Shown here piece by piece: positions 44,430 to 53,305 of a stretch of DNA of 64,000 bases. The notes under the pieces were generated by a model. The model made no database searches and was not told where the DNA came from. It saw only the letters and a list, made by a program, of their open reading frames with translations. Positions within the stretch are counted from its first letter, which is position 1. Each line of letters begins with the position of its first letter. The DNA is taken from the NCBI GenBank assembly GCA_023433945.1, contig JAEYTP010000079.1:1-64000 (forward strand), given 5' to 3'. This stretch comes from Bacillota bacterium. Lineage in GTDB: Bacteria > Bacillota > Clostridia > Acetivibrionales > DSM-1351. The position numbers were made by a program, and so were the translations under genes.

Positions 44430-44589
44430 AATTTTACATAGAATCTATATAATTAGTATTAGTGTTCGTAATTTTGATAAAATAAAACATTAAATATTAC
44501 AAAAAAAATAAAATATTTGAATACAAAATACTCTTCTTATATTAAAATGAAAATAAAAGCTACGAACAATTAAACCGTGGAGGTACATA

Positions 44590-45225
44590 ATGAATATATT
44601 AAATGAGATTTCTCAAAATCTGCAAATAGGTAAAGCAAAGATAGTTAAGGAACTAGTTCAGAAAGCTATTGATGAAGGAATAAGTCCTGAATCTGTCCTC
44701 AAAGAAGGATTGCTGGCTGGAATGGGCATTATAGGTGATAAGTTTAAGAAGGATGAAATATATGTTCCTGATGTACTTATTGCAGCTAGAGCTATGAATG
44801 CAGGTACAGAAATTCTTAAACCACTCCTTGCTTCAAGCGGAGTTACTTCTGCAGGTAAGGTTGTACTTGGAACTGTTTCAGGCGACTTACATGATATAGG
44901 GAAAAACCTCGTTAGAATGATGATGGAAGGTAAAGGACTTGAAGTAATTGACCTTGGAGTTGATGTAAGTGCCGAAAAGTTTGTTCAAACTGCTATAGCT
45001 GAAAATGCTCAGATAATTGCATGCTCAGCACTACTTACAACTACAATGGGTGAAATCGAAGCGGTTGTTAAGGCGGCTACCGAAGCAGGCATCAGAGATA
45101 AGATTACTATAATGATTGGCGGTGCCCCTGTAACACAAAGCTTCTGTGATAAGGTAGCTGCTGATATCTATACTGCAGATGCTGCATCTGCTGCTGATGA
45201 AGCTGCCAAGGTTTGTTCAAAATAA
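44590..45225 (+). CDS. Methyltransferase cognate corrinoid protein (B12-binding)
   Basis: The 211-residue protein has the two-domain MtaC/MtbC/MtmC layout: an N-terminal helical cap (1-85, with LLAGMGIIGDKFKKDEIYVP) and a Rossmann domain. The base-off cobamide motif is Asp99-Leu-His101-Asp-Ile-Gly104 (GDLHDIGKNL). It carries a methyl group on cobalt between a substrate-specific methyltransferase and an acceptor. GGAGGT precedes the ATG. A terminator follows, then a regulator relic and the DUF1638-CobT-RACo genes. No methyltransferase gene lies next to it, which is unusual. Confidence 0.92.
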   Translation: MNILNEISQNLQIGKAKIVKELVQKAIDEGISPESVLKEGLLAGMGIIGDKFKKDEIYVPDVLIAARAMNAGTEILKPLLASSGVTSAGKVVLGTVSGDLHDIGKNLVRMMMEGKGLEVIDLGVDVSAEKFVQTAIAENAQIIACSALLTTTMGEIEAVVKAATEAGIRDKITIMIGGAPVTQSFCDKVAADIYTADAASAADEAAKVCSK

Positions 45226-45239
45226 TTATTATAACATTT

Positions 45240-45272
45240 AAAGGACCCCCGCATGCATTGGGGTCCTTTAAT
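45240..45272 (+). terminator. Terminator of the corrinoid protein gene
   Basis: AAAGGACCCC pairs perfectly with GGGGTCCTTT around a ten-base loop; the T tract is short and interrupted. Confidence 0.75.
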
Positions 45273-45341
45273 TATGCTATTTAAAGGAAAAAGTTTGCTT
45301 TTGCTTGAGGTGCTTTTTATTGTAAAATAAAGATAAGATGT

Positions 45342-45534
45342 GAGATATACGTTTTTTTCTCATCCGGTAATGACTTTGAGGTAATACGTGCTAGAATTCT
45401 TGAGCTAATGTACTGCTTTCTCGAGCAGCAGTTGAAGGTGGAGCAAACGTAGAAGAGATTTTTGGTTTGAATTTTAAATATTTTATATCAATTCTAAACA
45501 ATGAAGGTAATTCAAGGGGGCTAAAATGCTGAAG
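45342..45534 (+). pseudogene. Relic of a PocR-domain sensor/regulator, frameshifted
   Basis: One frame from 45342 reads IYVFFSSGNDFEVIRARILE and then loses sense. Another frame from 45416 continues LSRAAVEGGANVEEIFGLN-FKYF. Joined across a frameshift near 45410 these match the end of the sensor part of clostridial PocR-type AraC regulators and kinases (pattern SSGNDFEVIRAR...ELL..LSRAAVEGGA..EEIFGLNYKY). No start codon or DNA-binding domain remains. It lies between the corrinoid protein and DUF1638 genes on the same strand, where a regulator of corrinoid metabolism would be expected. Confidence 0.7.
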
Positions 45535-46281
45535 CTTAAAGTAATAGCATGTGATGTAATGAATAGAGAAGTAAGTTATATTGCTAGCCAGTCTAGGTGC
45601 TATGTTGATGTAACCTTTCTTCATCAAGGCTTGCATAATACTCCTGACAAACTACGGGAAATGGTCCAGCAGGAAATAGACAAAGCTAACGGTGAATTCC
45701 CATATAATTATTATAATACCTGCCCTACGTATGATTACATTATTCTCGGATATGGGCTATGCTCCAATGGGATTATAGGGCTTAAAAGCTCCAAAGTACC
45801 TTTAGTAGTGCCTAGAGCGCATGACTGCATAACACTATTCCTTGGTTCCAAGGAAGCCTATACAGACAACTTTAAAAATAACCCTGGTACCTACTGGTTT
45901 CCCTCTGGCTGGATAGAGCGCGCCTGGCAACCAAGTGAGCTAAAATACCAGGTGTTGCTAGATGATTATACCAAAAGATATGGTGAGGATAATGCCGAGT
46001 TTTTGATGGAGATGGAACAAGGCTGGCTCAAGGAATACAAAAATGCAGGCTTTATATATTGGAGTACAACACCAAATATTGATTACTTTAGGCAGTTTAC
46101 AAAGGACTCCGCTGCTTTCTTGAATTGGAACTATGTTGAATTTGAAGGAAATGCCAGTTTGCTTAGTAATATGTTGAATGGTATATTTAATGATAATGAG
46201 GTGCTTATAGTTCCACCAACGGAAGAAATCGCGCCCTCATATGATGAAAGTATTATTTGTCTAAATGGAAAGGATGTGTAA
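45526..46281 (+). CDS. DUF1638 family protein
   Basis: The 251-residue soluble protein matches DUF1638: an N-terminal IACDVMNREVSYIA start, a middle YDYIILGYGLCSNGIIGL motif, and PLVVPRAHDCITLFLGSKEAY with conserved His-Asp-Cys. The family is found beside corrinoid methyltransferase genes in Clostridia and methanogenic archaea, but its biochemical role is not established. AAGGGGG precedes the ATG. CobT follows after five bases, indicating an operon. The Cys in GLCSNG and HDC could bind metal or cofactor. Confidence 0.85.
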   Translation: MLKLKVIACDVMNREVSYIASQSRCYVDVTFLHQGLHNTPDKLREMVQQEIDKANGEFPYNYYNTCPTYDYIILGYGLCSNGIIGLKSSKVPLVVPRAHDCITLFLGSKEAYTDNFKNNPGTYWFPSGWIERAWQPSELKYQVLLDDYTKRYGEDNAEFLMEMEQGWLKEYKNAGFIYWSTTPNIDYFRQFTKDSAAFLNWNYVEFEGNASLLSNMLNGIFNDNEVLIVPPTEEIAPSYDESIICLNGKDV

Positions 46282-46286
46282 GGATA

Positions 46287-47342
46287 ATGCTTGGTGAATA
46301 TCTCAGTAAGATAAAACCTCTGGATTCTTGTGCTATGAATGCAGCAAAAAGGCGCCTTGACAGCCTTACAAAGCCACTGGGCAGCCTAGGAAAACTAGAA
46401 GATTTAGTGATTCGTTTATCAGGTATTTCCTGTTCACCCAACCCATGTATTGATAAAAAGGCAACCATCATAATGTGTGCTGATAATGGGGTGGTCGATG
46501 AGGGCGTAAGTTCTTGCCCAAAGAGTGTCACTGCATCGGTAACCTGCAATTTTACAGCAGGTATTACAGGAATAAATGTTTTTTCAAGGCTAGCAAATTC
46601 AGAAATAGTAATAGTAGATATTGGAGTGGATGCTGATATCCCTTATGATACTATATTAAATAGAAAAATACGCCGCGGTACCTGGAATATTGCAAAGGGC
46701 CCTGCAATGACACGTGATGAAGCCCTTCAGGGTATACTTGTAGGTATTAATGTTGTAGGACAGCTAAATCAAAAAGGCATAAAGCTACTGGGCACAGGTG
46801 AAATGGGGATTGGAAACACCACTACTAGCAGTGCAGTATCGACAGTTCTTTCAGGGATGCCTTTAGATATAATGGTAGGACGAGGTTCAGGATTGTCCGA
46901 TGCAGCATATAAAAATAAAATTTCAGTTATACAAAAATGTATTGATATAAATAATCCTGACAGCAAGGACCCCATTGATGTTTTATCCAAGGTTGGAGGC
47001 TTTGATATAGCCGGTTTGGTGGGGTGCTTCATTGGGGCTGCAGTTTATCGTTTGCCAATACTAATTGATGGATTCATTTCTGCAGCGGCCGCTCTTGTAG
47101 CAGTCAAGCTGTACCCTGGCATTAAGGATTTTATTTTCCCTTCGCACGGTTCCGCAGAACCTGGAAGCGCTGAAATAATGAAGGTACTGGATATGGAACC
47201 AATGCTCAATCTAAATATGAGACTTGGTGAAGGAACAGGTTCAGTGCTCGCATTTCACCTAATGGATGCTGCCATTGCAGCTTATACACAAATGGGAAGC
47301 TTTGATGATGCAAAAATTGAGCAATATGTTCCTCAGCAATAA
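46287..47342 (+). CDS. cobT: Nicotinate-nucleotide--dimethylbenzimidazole phosphoribosyltransferase
   Basis: The 351-residue enzyme activates the lower-ligand base of cobamides by forming alpha-ribazole phosphate. Motifs include SLTKPLGSLGKLEDLVIRLS, GEMGIGNTTTSSAV, the GRGSGL loop, FPSHGSAEPGS and the catalytic Glu in MRLGEGTGSVLAFHLMDAA. AAGGA lies just before the ATG at 46287; an upstream in-frame ATG overlaps the DUF1638 gene without a ribosome-binding site. It sits inside the corrinoid cluster rather than with CobS and CobU, which lie 3 kb away on the other strand. Confidence 0.92.
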   Translation: MLGEYLSKIKPLDSCAMNAAKRRLDSLTKPLGSLGKLEDLVIRLSGISCSPNPCIDKKATIIMCADNGVVDEGVSSCPKSVTASVTCNFTAGITGINVFSRLANSEIVIVDIGVDADIPYDTILNRKIRRGTWNIAKGPAMTRDEALQGILVGINVVGQLNQKGIKLLGTGEMGIGNTTTSSAVSTVLSGMPLDIMVGRGSGLSDAAYKNKISVIQKCIDINNPDSKDPIDVLSKVGGFDIAGLVGCFIGAAVYRLPILIDGFISAAAALVAVKLYPGIKDFIFPSHGSAEPGSAEIMKVLDMEPMLNLNMRLGEGTGSVLAFHLMDAAIAAYTQMGSFDDAKIEQYVPQQ

Positions 47343-47370
47343 TACTAAAACTCTAGAAAAGGAGAACAGT

Positions 47371-49158
47371 ATGTATAAAATAAATTCTAATGAAAATAAG
47401 ATAGATATTGCACCAAATACTCCACTGCTTGATGCACTCCGAAGCAATCAAAATCTTTTGAGTGCTCCATGCAATGGTAATGGAACATGCGGAAAATGTA
47501 AGGTCAAGGTTCTCTCTGGAGATACTAACCCACCTACATTCCAGGAGATTAGTTTGCTTGGTGAAAATGCCATAGCAGAAGGTTATAGACTTGCATGTAA
47601 TGTTTATGCAGTTTCTGACATATCCATAGAGTTCCCTCAGGAAAATGCATCTGCACAGATTGTTACTGAAGGCATTGAACATGATATAAATATAGCACCA
47701 CCATTAATTAAGCAGTATATAAAATTACCCAAACCATCATTAAAGGATCAGCTTAGCGATGCTCATAGAATTCTTAAAGCAGCGGAGGCCGATACCCTGC
47801 CATTAGAATTGATAAAAATTGCACCTGCACTGTTACGTGATAGTGATTACGGTATAACACTGATTAAAAACGGGCGCAAAATAATAGGCATTGAAGGTAA
47901 AAACACCTCTAACATTTTATATGGTGTAGCTGTAGACATTGGTACTACAACAATAGCCACTTATCTATTCAATTGTAATACCGGATCAAGAGTTGGAGTT
48001 CATTCACTGCTCAATCCACAGAAAATATTTGGCTCGGATGTCATATCGAGAATAAAGCACTCTATAGACGATATTGAAGGCCAGGATGACCTAAATGAAG
48101 GTATTGTTTTAGCAATTAACGACAGTATTAATGAGCTTTGCAAGAAAGCTAAAATTTCCTGTGATGATATATATTCTATAGCACTGGTTGGAAATACTAC
48201 TATGCTGCATTTTCTGCTTAATGTACCAGCAGGTAATATCGCAAACGCTCCATTCATTCCAGCTTTTACAGCCCTGCAGACACTCCCTGCCCGAAAGCTC
48301 GGACTGTGCATGAATGAATACGCAACCGCATTTGTTTTACCAAGCGTGTCTGCCTATATAGGGGCTGACACAGTCGGCGCTGTACTAGCAACACAGTTGC
48401 ACCAAAGCAGTTCCATCTCATTACTCATTGACATCGGGACAAACGGAGAAATTGTGCTAGGAAACAATGCCTTCATGTATAGCTGTTCTTCGGCAGCAGG
48501 CCCTGCATTTGAGGGTGCAAATATACGAAACGGCATAGGAAGTGTCTTTGGAGCTATAAATAGTATTTCACTAGTAAATGGACTTTCTTATACTACAATC
48601 GGTGATACTGAGCCAATAGGCATATGCGGCACTGGCGTAGTGGATGCTGTGGCACAGCTTCTTGAGATAGAATTAATAGACGAAACCGGCAGGATTAATC
48701 ACAAGTGGGAATCAAATGATCCTGTTATAGCTTCACTTTCGGAGCATATAAGCAAAATTGATGGACAAATCGCCTTTCACATTGATAAGGATATTTATAT
48801 TACACAGAAGGATATTAGAGAACTACAGAATGCAAAGGCAGCTATTACCGCAGGTATACAGGTATTGATTGAACAAGCAGGAATTAGCTATGATGATATC
48901 GAAAATGTTTATCTAGCGGGCGGCTTTGGAAGCTATATAAACAATGAAAATGCGGTAAAAATTGGTCTTATTCCTTCACAGCTAAAGAATAAGATCAAGT
49001 CAGTTGGAAACGCTGCTGGACAAGGTGCTAGATATGCCTTGCTATCTGAGTATTATTTGCAGCAGTCTGTAGATATAAGTAGAAGAATTGAATATATCGA
49101 GCTTTCTGCATCAAAGTCATTTAACGATTACTATATTGATTGTATGATGTTTGAGTAG
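47371..49158 (+). CDS. Corrinoid activation protein, RACo/RamQ-like ASKHA ATPase with [2Fe-2S] domain
   Basis: The 595-residue protein starts with a plant-type ferredoxin domain: Cys34-x5-Cys40-x2-Cys43 and Cys76 (SAPCNGNGTCGKCKVKV). A linker follows, then an ATPase of the ASKHA fold with VDIGTTTIATYLF, IALVGNTTMLHFLL and LLIDIGTNGEIVLG. Such proteins use ATP to reduce the inactive Co(II) state of corrinoid proteins to Co(I). The ATG at 47371 follows GGAG, 28 bp after cobT. It should serve the corrinoid protein encoded upstream. Confidence 0.92.
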   Translation: MYKINSNENKIDIAPNTPLLDALRSNQNLLSAPCNGNGTCGKCKVKVLSGDTNPPTFQEISLLGENAIAEGYRLACNVYAVSDISIEFPQENASAQIVTEGIEHDINIAPPLIKQYIKLPKPSLKDQLSDAHRILKAAEADTLPLELIKIAPALLRDSDYGITLIKNGRKIIGIEGKNTSNILYGVAVDIGTTTIATYLFNCNTGSRVGVHSLLNPQKIFGSDVISRIKHSIDDIEGQDDLNEGIVLAINDSINELCKKAKISCDDIYSIALVGNTTMLHFLLNVPAGNIANAPFIPAFTALQTLPARKLGLCMNEYATAFVLPSVSAYIGADTVGAVLATQLHQSSSISLLIDIGTNGEIVLGNNAFMYSCSSAAGPAFEGANIRNGIGSVFGAINSISLVNGLSYTTIGDTEPIGICGTGVVDAVAQLLEIELIDETGRINHKWESNDPVIASLSEHISKIDGQIAFHIDKDIYITQKDIRELQNAKAAITAGIQVLIEQAGISYDDIENVYLAGGFGSYINNENAVKIGLIPSQLKNKIKSVGNAAGQGARYALLSEYYLQQSVDISRRIEYIELSASKSFNDYYIDCMMFE

Positions 49159-49264
49159 CTATTTGTTGAAAAAGTGTAATGGAATATATTGACTTGGTCA
49201 AAAAAAGACTATCTTTATAGTGAGATACATTAAGGTTGTTTATTTTTAAAAGAGGGGTGTTACA

Positions 49265-49801
49265 ATGGCTTTAATTAAAGAGGAAGATGTACGATTGGAA
49301 GAAGTGCTCTCGGTAGCAAAGAAAATGGCCATAGCAGCAAGAACCGCACCAAAGGCAAAAGGTGTGGACAATCTTGAGATAGCTGTTTTGACAGGTCCGG
49401 AGCTGGTTTCTTTAGCTAATCATATGACTCAGATGGTGAAAAAAGGCTCTCCAAAGTTTTTTCTAAGAGATGCAGGGAATGTTATGGCGGGTCAGGCATT
49501 GTTCGTTATAGGTTCAAAAATAAAGCCATTTGGATTACCTTCATGCGGATGGTGTGGCTATAAAGACTGTGCTGAAAAGGCCAAAAATCCTGATACACCT
49601 TGTGTATTTAACACGACAGACCTTGGCATTGCTGTCGGCAGTGCAGCGTCTATTGCGATGGACAATAGAATTGATAATAGGATAATGTTCTCGGTAGGTA
49701 AAGCTATAATAGATATGGGCATCTTGGGACCGGAAGTAAAAATTGCTTATGGGATTCCACTCAGTGTAAGTGGAAAGAGCCCCTTCTTTGATAGAGGATA
49801 A
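49265..49801 (+). CDS. DUF2148 ferredoxin-like protein
   Basis: The 178-residue protein has the DUF2148 pattern: TAPKAKGVDNLEIAVLTG near the start and a Cys cluster Cys94-x2-Cys97-x4-Cys102 plus Cys113 (SCGWCGYKDC...TPC). The cluster probably binds an iron-sulfur cluster. Then comes DLGIAVGSAASIA, with a final PLSVSGKSPFFDR. It is the last gene of the plus-strand corrinoid cluster and may supply electrons to the activator or transferase. GAGGGG precedes the ATG. The stop codon is the first TAA of a 23-bp repeat array. Confidence 0.85.
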   Translation: MALIKEEDVRLEEVLSVAKKMAIAARTAPKAKGVDNLEIAVLTGPELVSLANHMTQMVKKGSPKFFLRDAGNVMAGQALFVIGSKIKPFGLPSCGWCGYKDCAEKAKNPDTPCVFNTTDLGIAVGSAASIAMDNRIDNRIMFSVGKAIIDMGILGPEVKIAYGIPLSVSGKSPFFDRG

Positions 49802-49905
49802 GCTCTTTATTGAAAAGTGCATAAGCCTGTTACTTTAAAGTGTGTAAACCTGTTACTTGAAAGTGCATAAGCCTCTTCCTTGAAAATGATTAACCTGTTG
49901 TCTAT
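49799..49905 (+). repeat. 23-bp tandem array beginning at a stop codon
   Basis: Units start exactly at 49799, 49822, 49845, 49868 and, partially, 49891. The consensus is near TAAGCCTGTTACTTGAAAGT. The first TAA is the stop codon of the DUF2148 gene. Confidence 0.95.
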
Positions 49906-49944
49906 TAGGGCGTAAATTGCCACTTTGATTTTAGTGTTATAAAT

Positions 49945-49995
49945 AAAGCCTTCAAATTGATTGAGTGAACAAATCAGTTTGAAGGCTACTTATTT
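49945..49995. terminator. Bidirectional hairpin between DUF2148 and cobS
   Basis: AGCCTTCAAATTGAT (49947-49961) pairs with ATCAGTTTGAAGGCT (49973-49987), with T-rich sequence on both sides. Confidence 0.75.
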
Positions 49996-50057
49996 ATCAT
50001 ACATTATTATTCTTTAAACTCTTTTTTAATCTTTTCATAACATCCATAATTGCTATG

Positions 50058-50831
50058 CTATATCATTTTTATTGCGCAAGCACACAGCAAAAATATAGCT
50101 TGGTTCAATTCACAAACTGCTCCTAATATATCTCCTGTAGCCCCGCCTATTTTTCTAGAAAGTGCCTTAACCATTAATACGGCTGAAATAGGAGGAATTG
50201 CCATAAGTACACCCATCTTTACATCATATTCGAAACCACAAACAAAGAGTCCTGCTGAAATCAGTAAATATATTATCAAGCCTTTCAAAAACTCTTTTTT
50301 GCCGCAGTAGTCTATAAAGGATTTCCCAAGTCCCTCTCCTGCTCTGGCATATACAGAAACAGAGGCTCCTAGTATGGAACCTACTCTACCAGCTACGGGC
50401 ATAAATGCTACCATAAATAGAAAGTATTTATCAGAATACAGCTGTGATAAGACAGAAAAATCCACCAATAACACACACAAAACTGCAAGGACAGCATTTG
50501 TTCCAACACGGCTATCCCTCATGATTTCTAAAATTCTCTCCTTTGGCCTGTTTGAAAATATACCGTCAAAGGTATCACCCAAGCCATCTAGGTGCAAGCC
50601 CCCTGTAATAATAATATAAATCACAATAATTAATACAGCTGACACCGAAGCCGGAAATATAAAGGATAATCCAAATGACACTGCAGCTAATATTAATCCA
50701 ATGAAAAGTCCAATAACAGGAGCATAAATCAGCCCTTTAGCAAAGTCCTCGGTAGATGCCTTCACATTAATATTAATGGGGATTCTAGTAAAAAACTGAA
50801 GCATTAAAATTAGCTTGCTTAATACTTTCAT
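50058..50831 (-). CDS. cobS: Adenosylcobinamide-GDP ribazoletransferase (cobalamin synthase)
   Basis: The 257-residue membrane enzyme joins adenosylcobinamide-GDP and alpha-ribazole. It has about six membrane helices and the catalytic acidic motif ITGGLHLDGLGDTFDGIFSN, followed by RILEIMRDSRVGTNAVLA. It stands 157 bp downstream of cobU on the same strand and converges on the DUF2148 gene. Together with cobU and cobT it would assemble the cobamide tail needed by the corrinoid protein. Confidence 0.93.
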   Translation of the reverse strand: MKVLSKLILMLQFFTRIPININVKASTEDFAKGLIYAPVIGLFIGLILAAVSFGLSFIFPASVSAVLIIVIYIIITGGLHLDGLGDTFDGIFSNRPKERILEIMRDSRVGTNAVLAVLCVLLVDFSVLSQLYSDKYFLFMVAFMPVAGRVGSILGASVSVYARAGEGLGKSFIDYCGKKEFLKGLIIYLLISAGLFVCGFEYDVKMGVLMAIPPISAVLMVKALSRKIGGATGDILGAVCELNQAIFLLCACAIKMI

Positions 50832-50987
50832 GGTTATTATGGTTACTCCTTTTTGTTGTTTTGTTTGCTTTTCATAATGTTATAGATGTTAAATATTCAT
50901 GCATCTAGAATATTTTCAATATAACATATAAAATCTTCTTGATACTTTTTTTCAAGCATGGTAATTTTAATCTGTTATCTTATAAAA

Positions 50988-51566
50988 CTACTTAATTCTC
51001 ATTGGAATACCTGAAACGCAAAAGTAAACCTCATCACAAGCCTTAGCAAGTGTCTGATTGACCCTTCCTGCAATATCACGAAAATCACGCCCCATTTTAT
51101 ACTCTGGGACAAGTCCAAGTCCCACCTCATTAGTAACAAAAATAAATGTAAGCTCACTGCTTTTTGCAGAATCTATTAAGGCCTGAACTTCCCTATGTAT
51201 ATTGTTTTCTACTTCTTGAACCTGCTCCATTGTCAAATCATCCCACTGCGTCAAAGTGCAATCATAAACCTCTGGACAGTCCAGCATTAGATTTGTTGTC
51301 ATTATAGTCACGCAATCGAGCAGTGCTGCATCAAAACCATTTGTATATTTGGGAAGGATGGTATCAAAGCCTCTATAAGCCTCAATTGTTAACCAGTTGG
51401 AGGGTCTTTGCTCAATGTGCTTTTTTATTCTCAAAATCATTTCATCATCTGTGCGCTTCGCTGTAGCAATGTATATTATGTTCTTACCTATACTATTTGC
51501 AATAGCTTCTGCATAGGAGCTCTTTCCGCTCCTTGCTCCACCAGTTACCATTATCATTTTTGACAA
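50988..51566 (-). CDS. cobU: Adenosylcobinamide kinase/guanylyltransferase
   Basis: The roughly 192-residue enzyme phosphorylates adenosylcobinamide and transfers GMP to it. It shows Walker A MVTGGARSGKSSYAE near the N-terminus, YIATAKRTDDEM, the guanylylated-His region KKHIEQRPSNW, and FVTNEVGLGLVPEYKMGRDF with the RDIAGRVNQ tail. A TTG at 51566 is six bases from GGAG and is the best start; an upstream ATG contains the ribosome-binding site itself. It precedes cobS on the same strand. Confidence 0.93.
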   Translation of the reverse strand: MSKMIMVTGGARSGKSSYAEAIANSIGKNIIYIATAKRTDDEMILRIKKHIEQRPSNWLTIEAYRGFDTILPKYTNGFDAALLDCVTIMTTNLMLDCPEVYDCTLTQWDDLTMEQVQEVENNIHREVQALIDSAKSSELTFIFVTNEVGLGLVPEYKMGRDFRDIAGRVNQTLAKACDEVYFCVSGIPMRIK

Positions 51567-51585
51567 GTATCTCTCCCCCATATCA

Positions 51586-51621
51586 AAAAATCCCCTAAAC
51601 CAAGTTTAAGAGATTTTTTAT
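51586..51621 (-). terminator. Terminator between deoB and cobU
   Basis: AAATCTCTTAAAC pairs with GTTTAGGGGATTT around a three-base loop, followed by T residues on the minus strand. Confidence 0.72.
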
Positions 51622-51687
51622 TGTACTACAATAGTATAATATTTTGATATAAAAATATATAAATATCTTTGTAAATGTTGAATTTAA

Positions 51688-51792
51688 TTAACTATATTAT
51701 AAATAAATACAGTCTTTACTTAACCATATATTAAATAAATAAGTGTTTCCTTAACTATATTTTGATTAAATGCTACCTTTACTTAGCTATTT
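51688..51792 (-). repeat. 31-32-bp tandem array overlapping the deoB stop codon
   Basis: The plus-strand core TTAACTATAT recurs at 51688, 51720, 51751 and, as TTAGCTATTT, at 51783. The last copy lies in the deoB 3' end next to the stop codon (51779-51781). Spacing is 32, 31 and 32 bp although the intervening sequence has diverged. Confidence 0.75.
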
Positions 51793-52960
51793 CGGAATAA
51801 AAGCTTGTTGCAGGAAAAACATTCTCTACCTCAAACATCTCCGCTAAAGTACTCGCAACATCAGCAAAAGTTACCCTTGTACCAAGGTTAACATCACTCT
51901 TTATGCTCTTACCGTAAATAAGCAGAGGAACATGTTCTCTGGAGTGATCAGTACTTTCAGTTGTCGGATCACAGCCATGGTCAGCAGTAATGATTAGTAC
52001 ATCGTCTTCCTTCATAGCATCCATTATTTCAGGTAGTCGTTTGTCAAATTCCTCAAGTGCATCTTTATAGCCTTGGGCATTGTTGCGATGTCCAAAGAGC
52101 ATATCAAAGTCAACCAGGTTTGTAAATATTAAGCCTTTGTTCTGCTGCTTCATGAAATCAATTGTCATATCAACACCGTGCATATTGCTCTTGGTGTGGT
52201 CTGCTTTTGTAATTCCCTTCTTTGAAAAAATATCCTCGATTTTTCCAACAGCTATAACGTCTAGACCCTTTTTGCTGAGCTTATCAAGTATTGTATCGCT
52301 AGCGGGAGCAGCAGAGTAGTCCCTTCTGTTTGATGTACGAGTAAAGTTACCTGGCTCACCAATAAATGGTCTTGCTATTACTCTGCCAACCATGTGCTCA
52401 TCCTTAAGCATGTCCCTAGCAATTTGACATATTTTGTACAATTCATCTATCGGCACTATATCTTCATGCGCGGCTATCTGAAAAACGCTATCAGCAGAGG
52501 TGTATACAATCAGCTTACCTGTCCTCATATGCTCCTCACCATACTGCTTGATAATTTCAGTACCTGATGCAGCGCAATTTGCTAACACACCTCTTCCGGT
52601 AAGCCTTGTGAATTCATCTAAAACCTCCTGAGGGAAGCCATCAGGGTATGTTGGAAAAGGCTTTTTGAGCTGCAGTCCAGCTAACTCCCAATGTCCGGTA
52701 ATGGTGTCCTTGCCATTTGACACTTCTGCCATTCTAGCATAGCTACCATCAACCTGCTCAGGTACTGGCAGATAATTAATACCATCTATCTTTCCTAATC
52801 CCAGCTTACTTAGGTTTGGAAGCGAGATACCTCCACATTTCTTCACAATGTTTCCCAAAGTATTGCTGCCCACATCTCCAAAATCAGCTGCATCAGGTAA
52901 TTCCCCTATTCCAACACTGTCTAAAACTATGAGTATTGCACGATTTATATTATTTCCCAC
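51779..52960 (-). CDS. deoB: Phosphopentomutase
   Basis: The 393-residue alkaline-phosphatase-fold enzyme interconverts ribose-1-phosphate and ribose-5-phosphate in nucleoside salvage. It shows VLDSVGIGELPDAADFGDVG, the phosphorylated-Thr segment GKDTITGHWELAGL, metal-site DFDMLFGHRNN and ADHGCDPTTESTDHSREHVP. A GTG start at 52960 is nine bases from GAGGAG. No nucleoside phosphorylase gene is adjacent. Confidence 0.95.
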   Translation of the reverse strand: MGNNINRAILIVLDSVGIGELPDAADFGDVGSNTLGNIVKKCGGISLPNLSKLGLGKIDGINYLPVPEQVDGSYARMAEVSNGKDTITGHWELAGLQLKKPFPTYPDGFPQEVLDEFTRLTGRGVLANCAASGTEIIKQYGEEHMRTGKLIVYTSADSVFQIAAHEDIVPIDELYKICQIARDMLKDEHMVGRVIARPFIGEPGNFTRTSNRRDYSAAPASDTILDKLSKKGLDVIAVGKIEDIFSKKGITKADHTKSNMHGVDMTIDFMKQQNKGLIFTNLVDFDMLFGHRNNAQGYKDALEEFDKRLPEIMDAMKEDDVLIITADHGCDPTTESTDHSREHVPLLIYGKSIKSDVNLGTRVTFADVASTLAEMFEVENVFPATSFYSEIAK

Positions 52961-53104
52961 AATATCAAGCTCCTCTCTTATATAATTACTGAATTACTTA
53001 CAAATATCATTTCATAAAAGTATTAGTGTTATTAATGTGCAAAAGTAATTAATTAATAACATTATACCAAAAATTATATTAATTTTTTACCGATGTATAC
53101 TTAT

Positions 53105-53125
53105 TTATTACCCAATAAGTAATAA
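53105..53125. promoter_or_regulatory. Inverted repeat in the deoB-capA intergenic region
   Basis: TTATTAC and GTAATAA flank CCAATAA in a 7-7-7 arrangement. The rest of this 345-bp divergent intergenic region is AT-rich with no further feature recognised. A regulator site is possible but unsupported. Confidence 0.3.
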
Positions 53126-53305
53126 ACTTAACCTCCTCACTATCGCTTAAATTATAAGCAAAATCCACTATATTCTTATAACTTCGTCATAAAATTGTAA
53201 TGTAACCCAGCTAATTTATGATATATTATTATTACATGATTATATTTGGATTTTATTGAATTGTTATGACATATATGAGATGAGAATGAAAGGACGTTTT
53301 ACATA

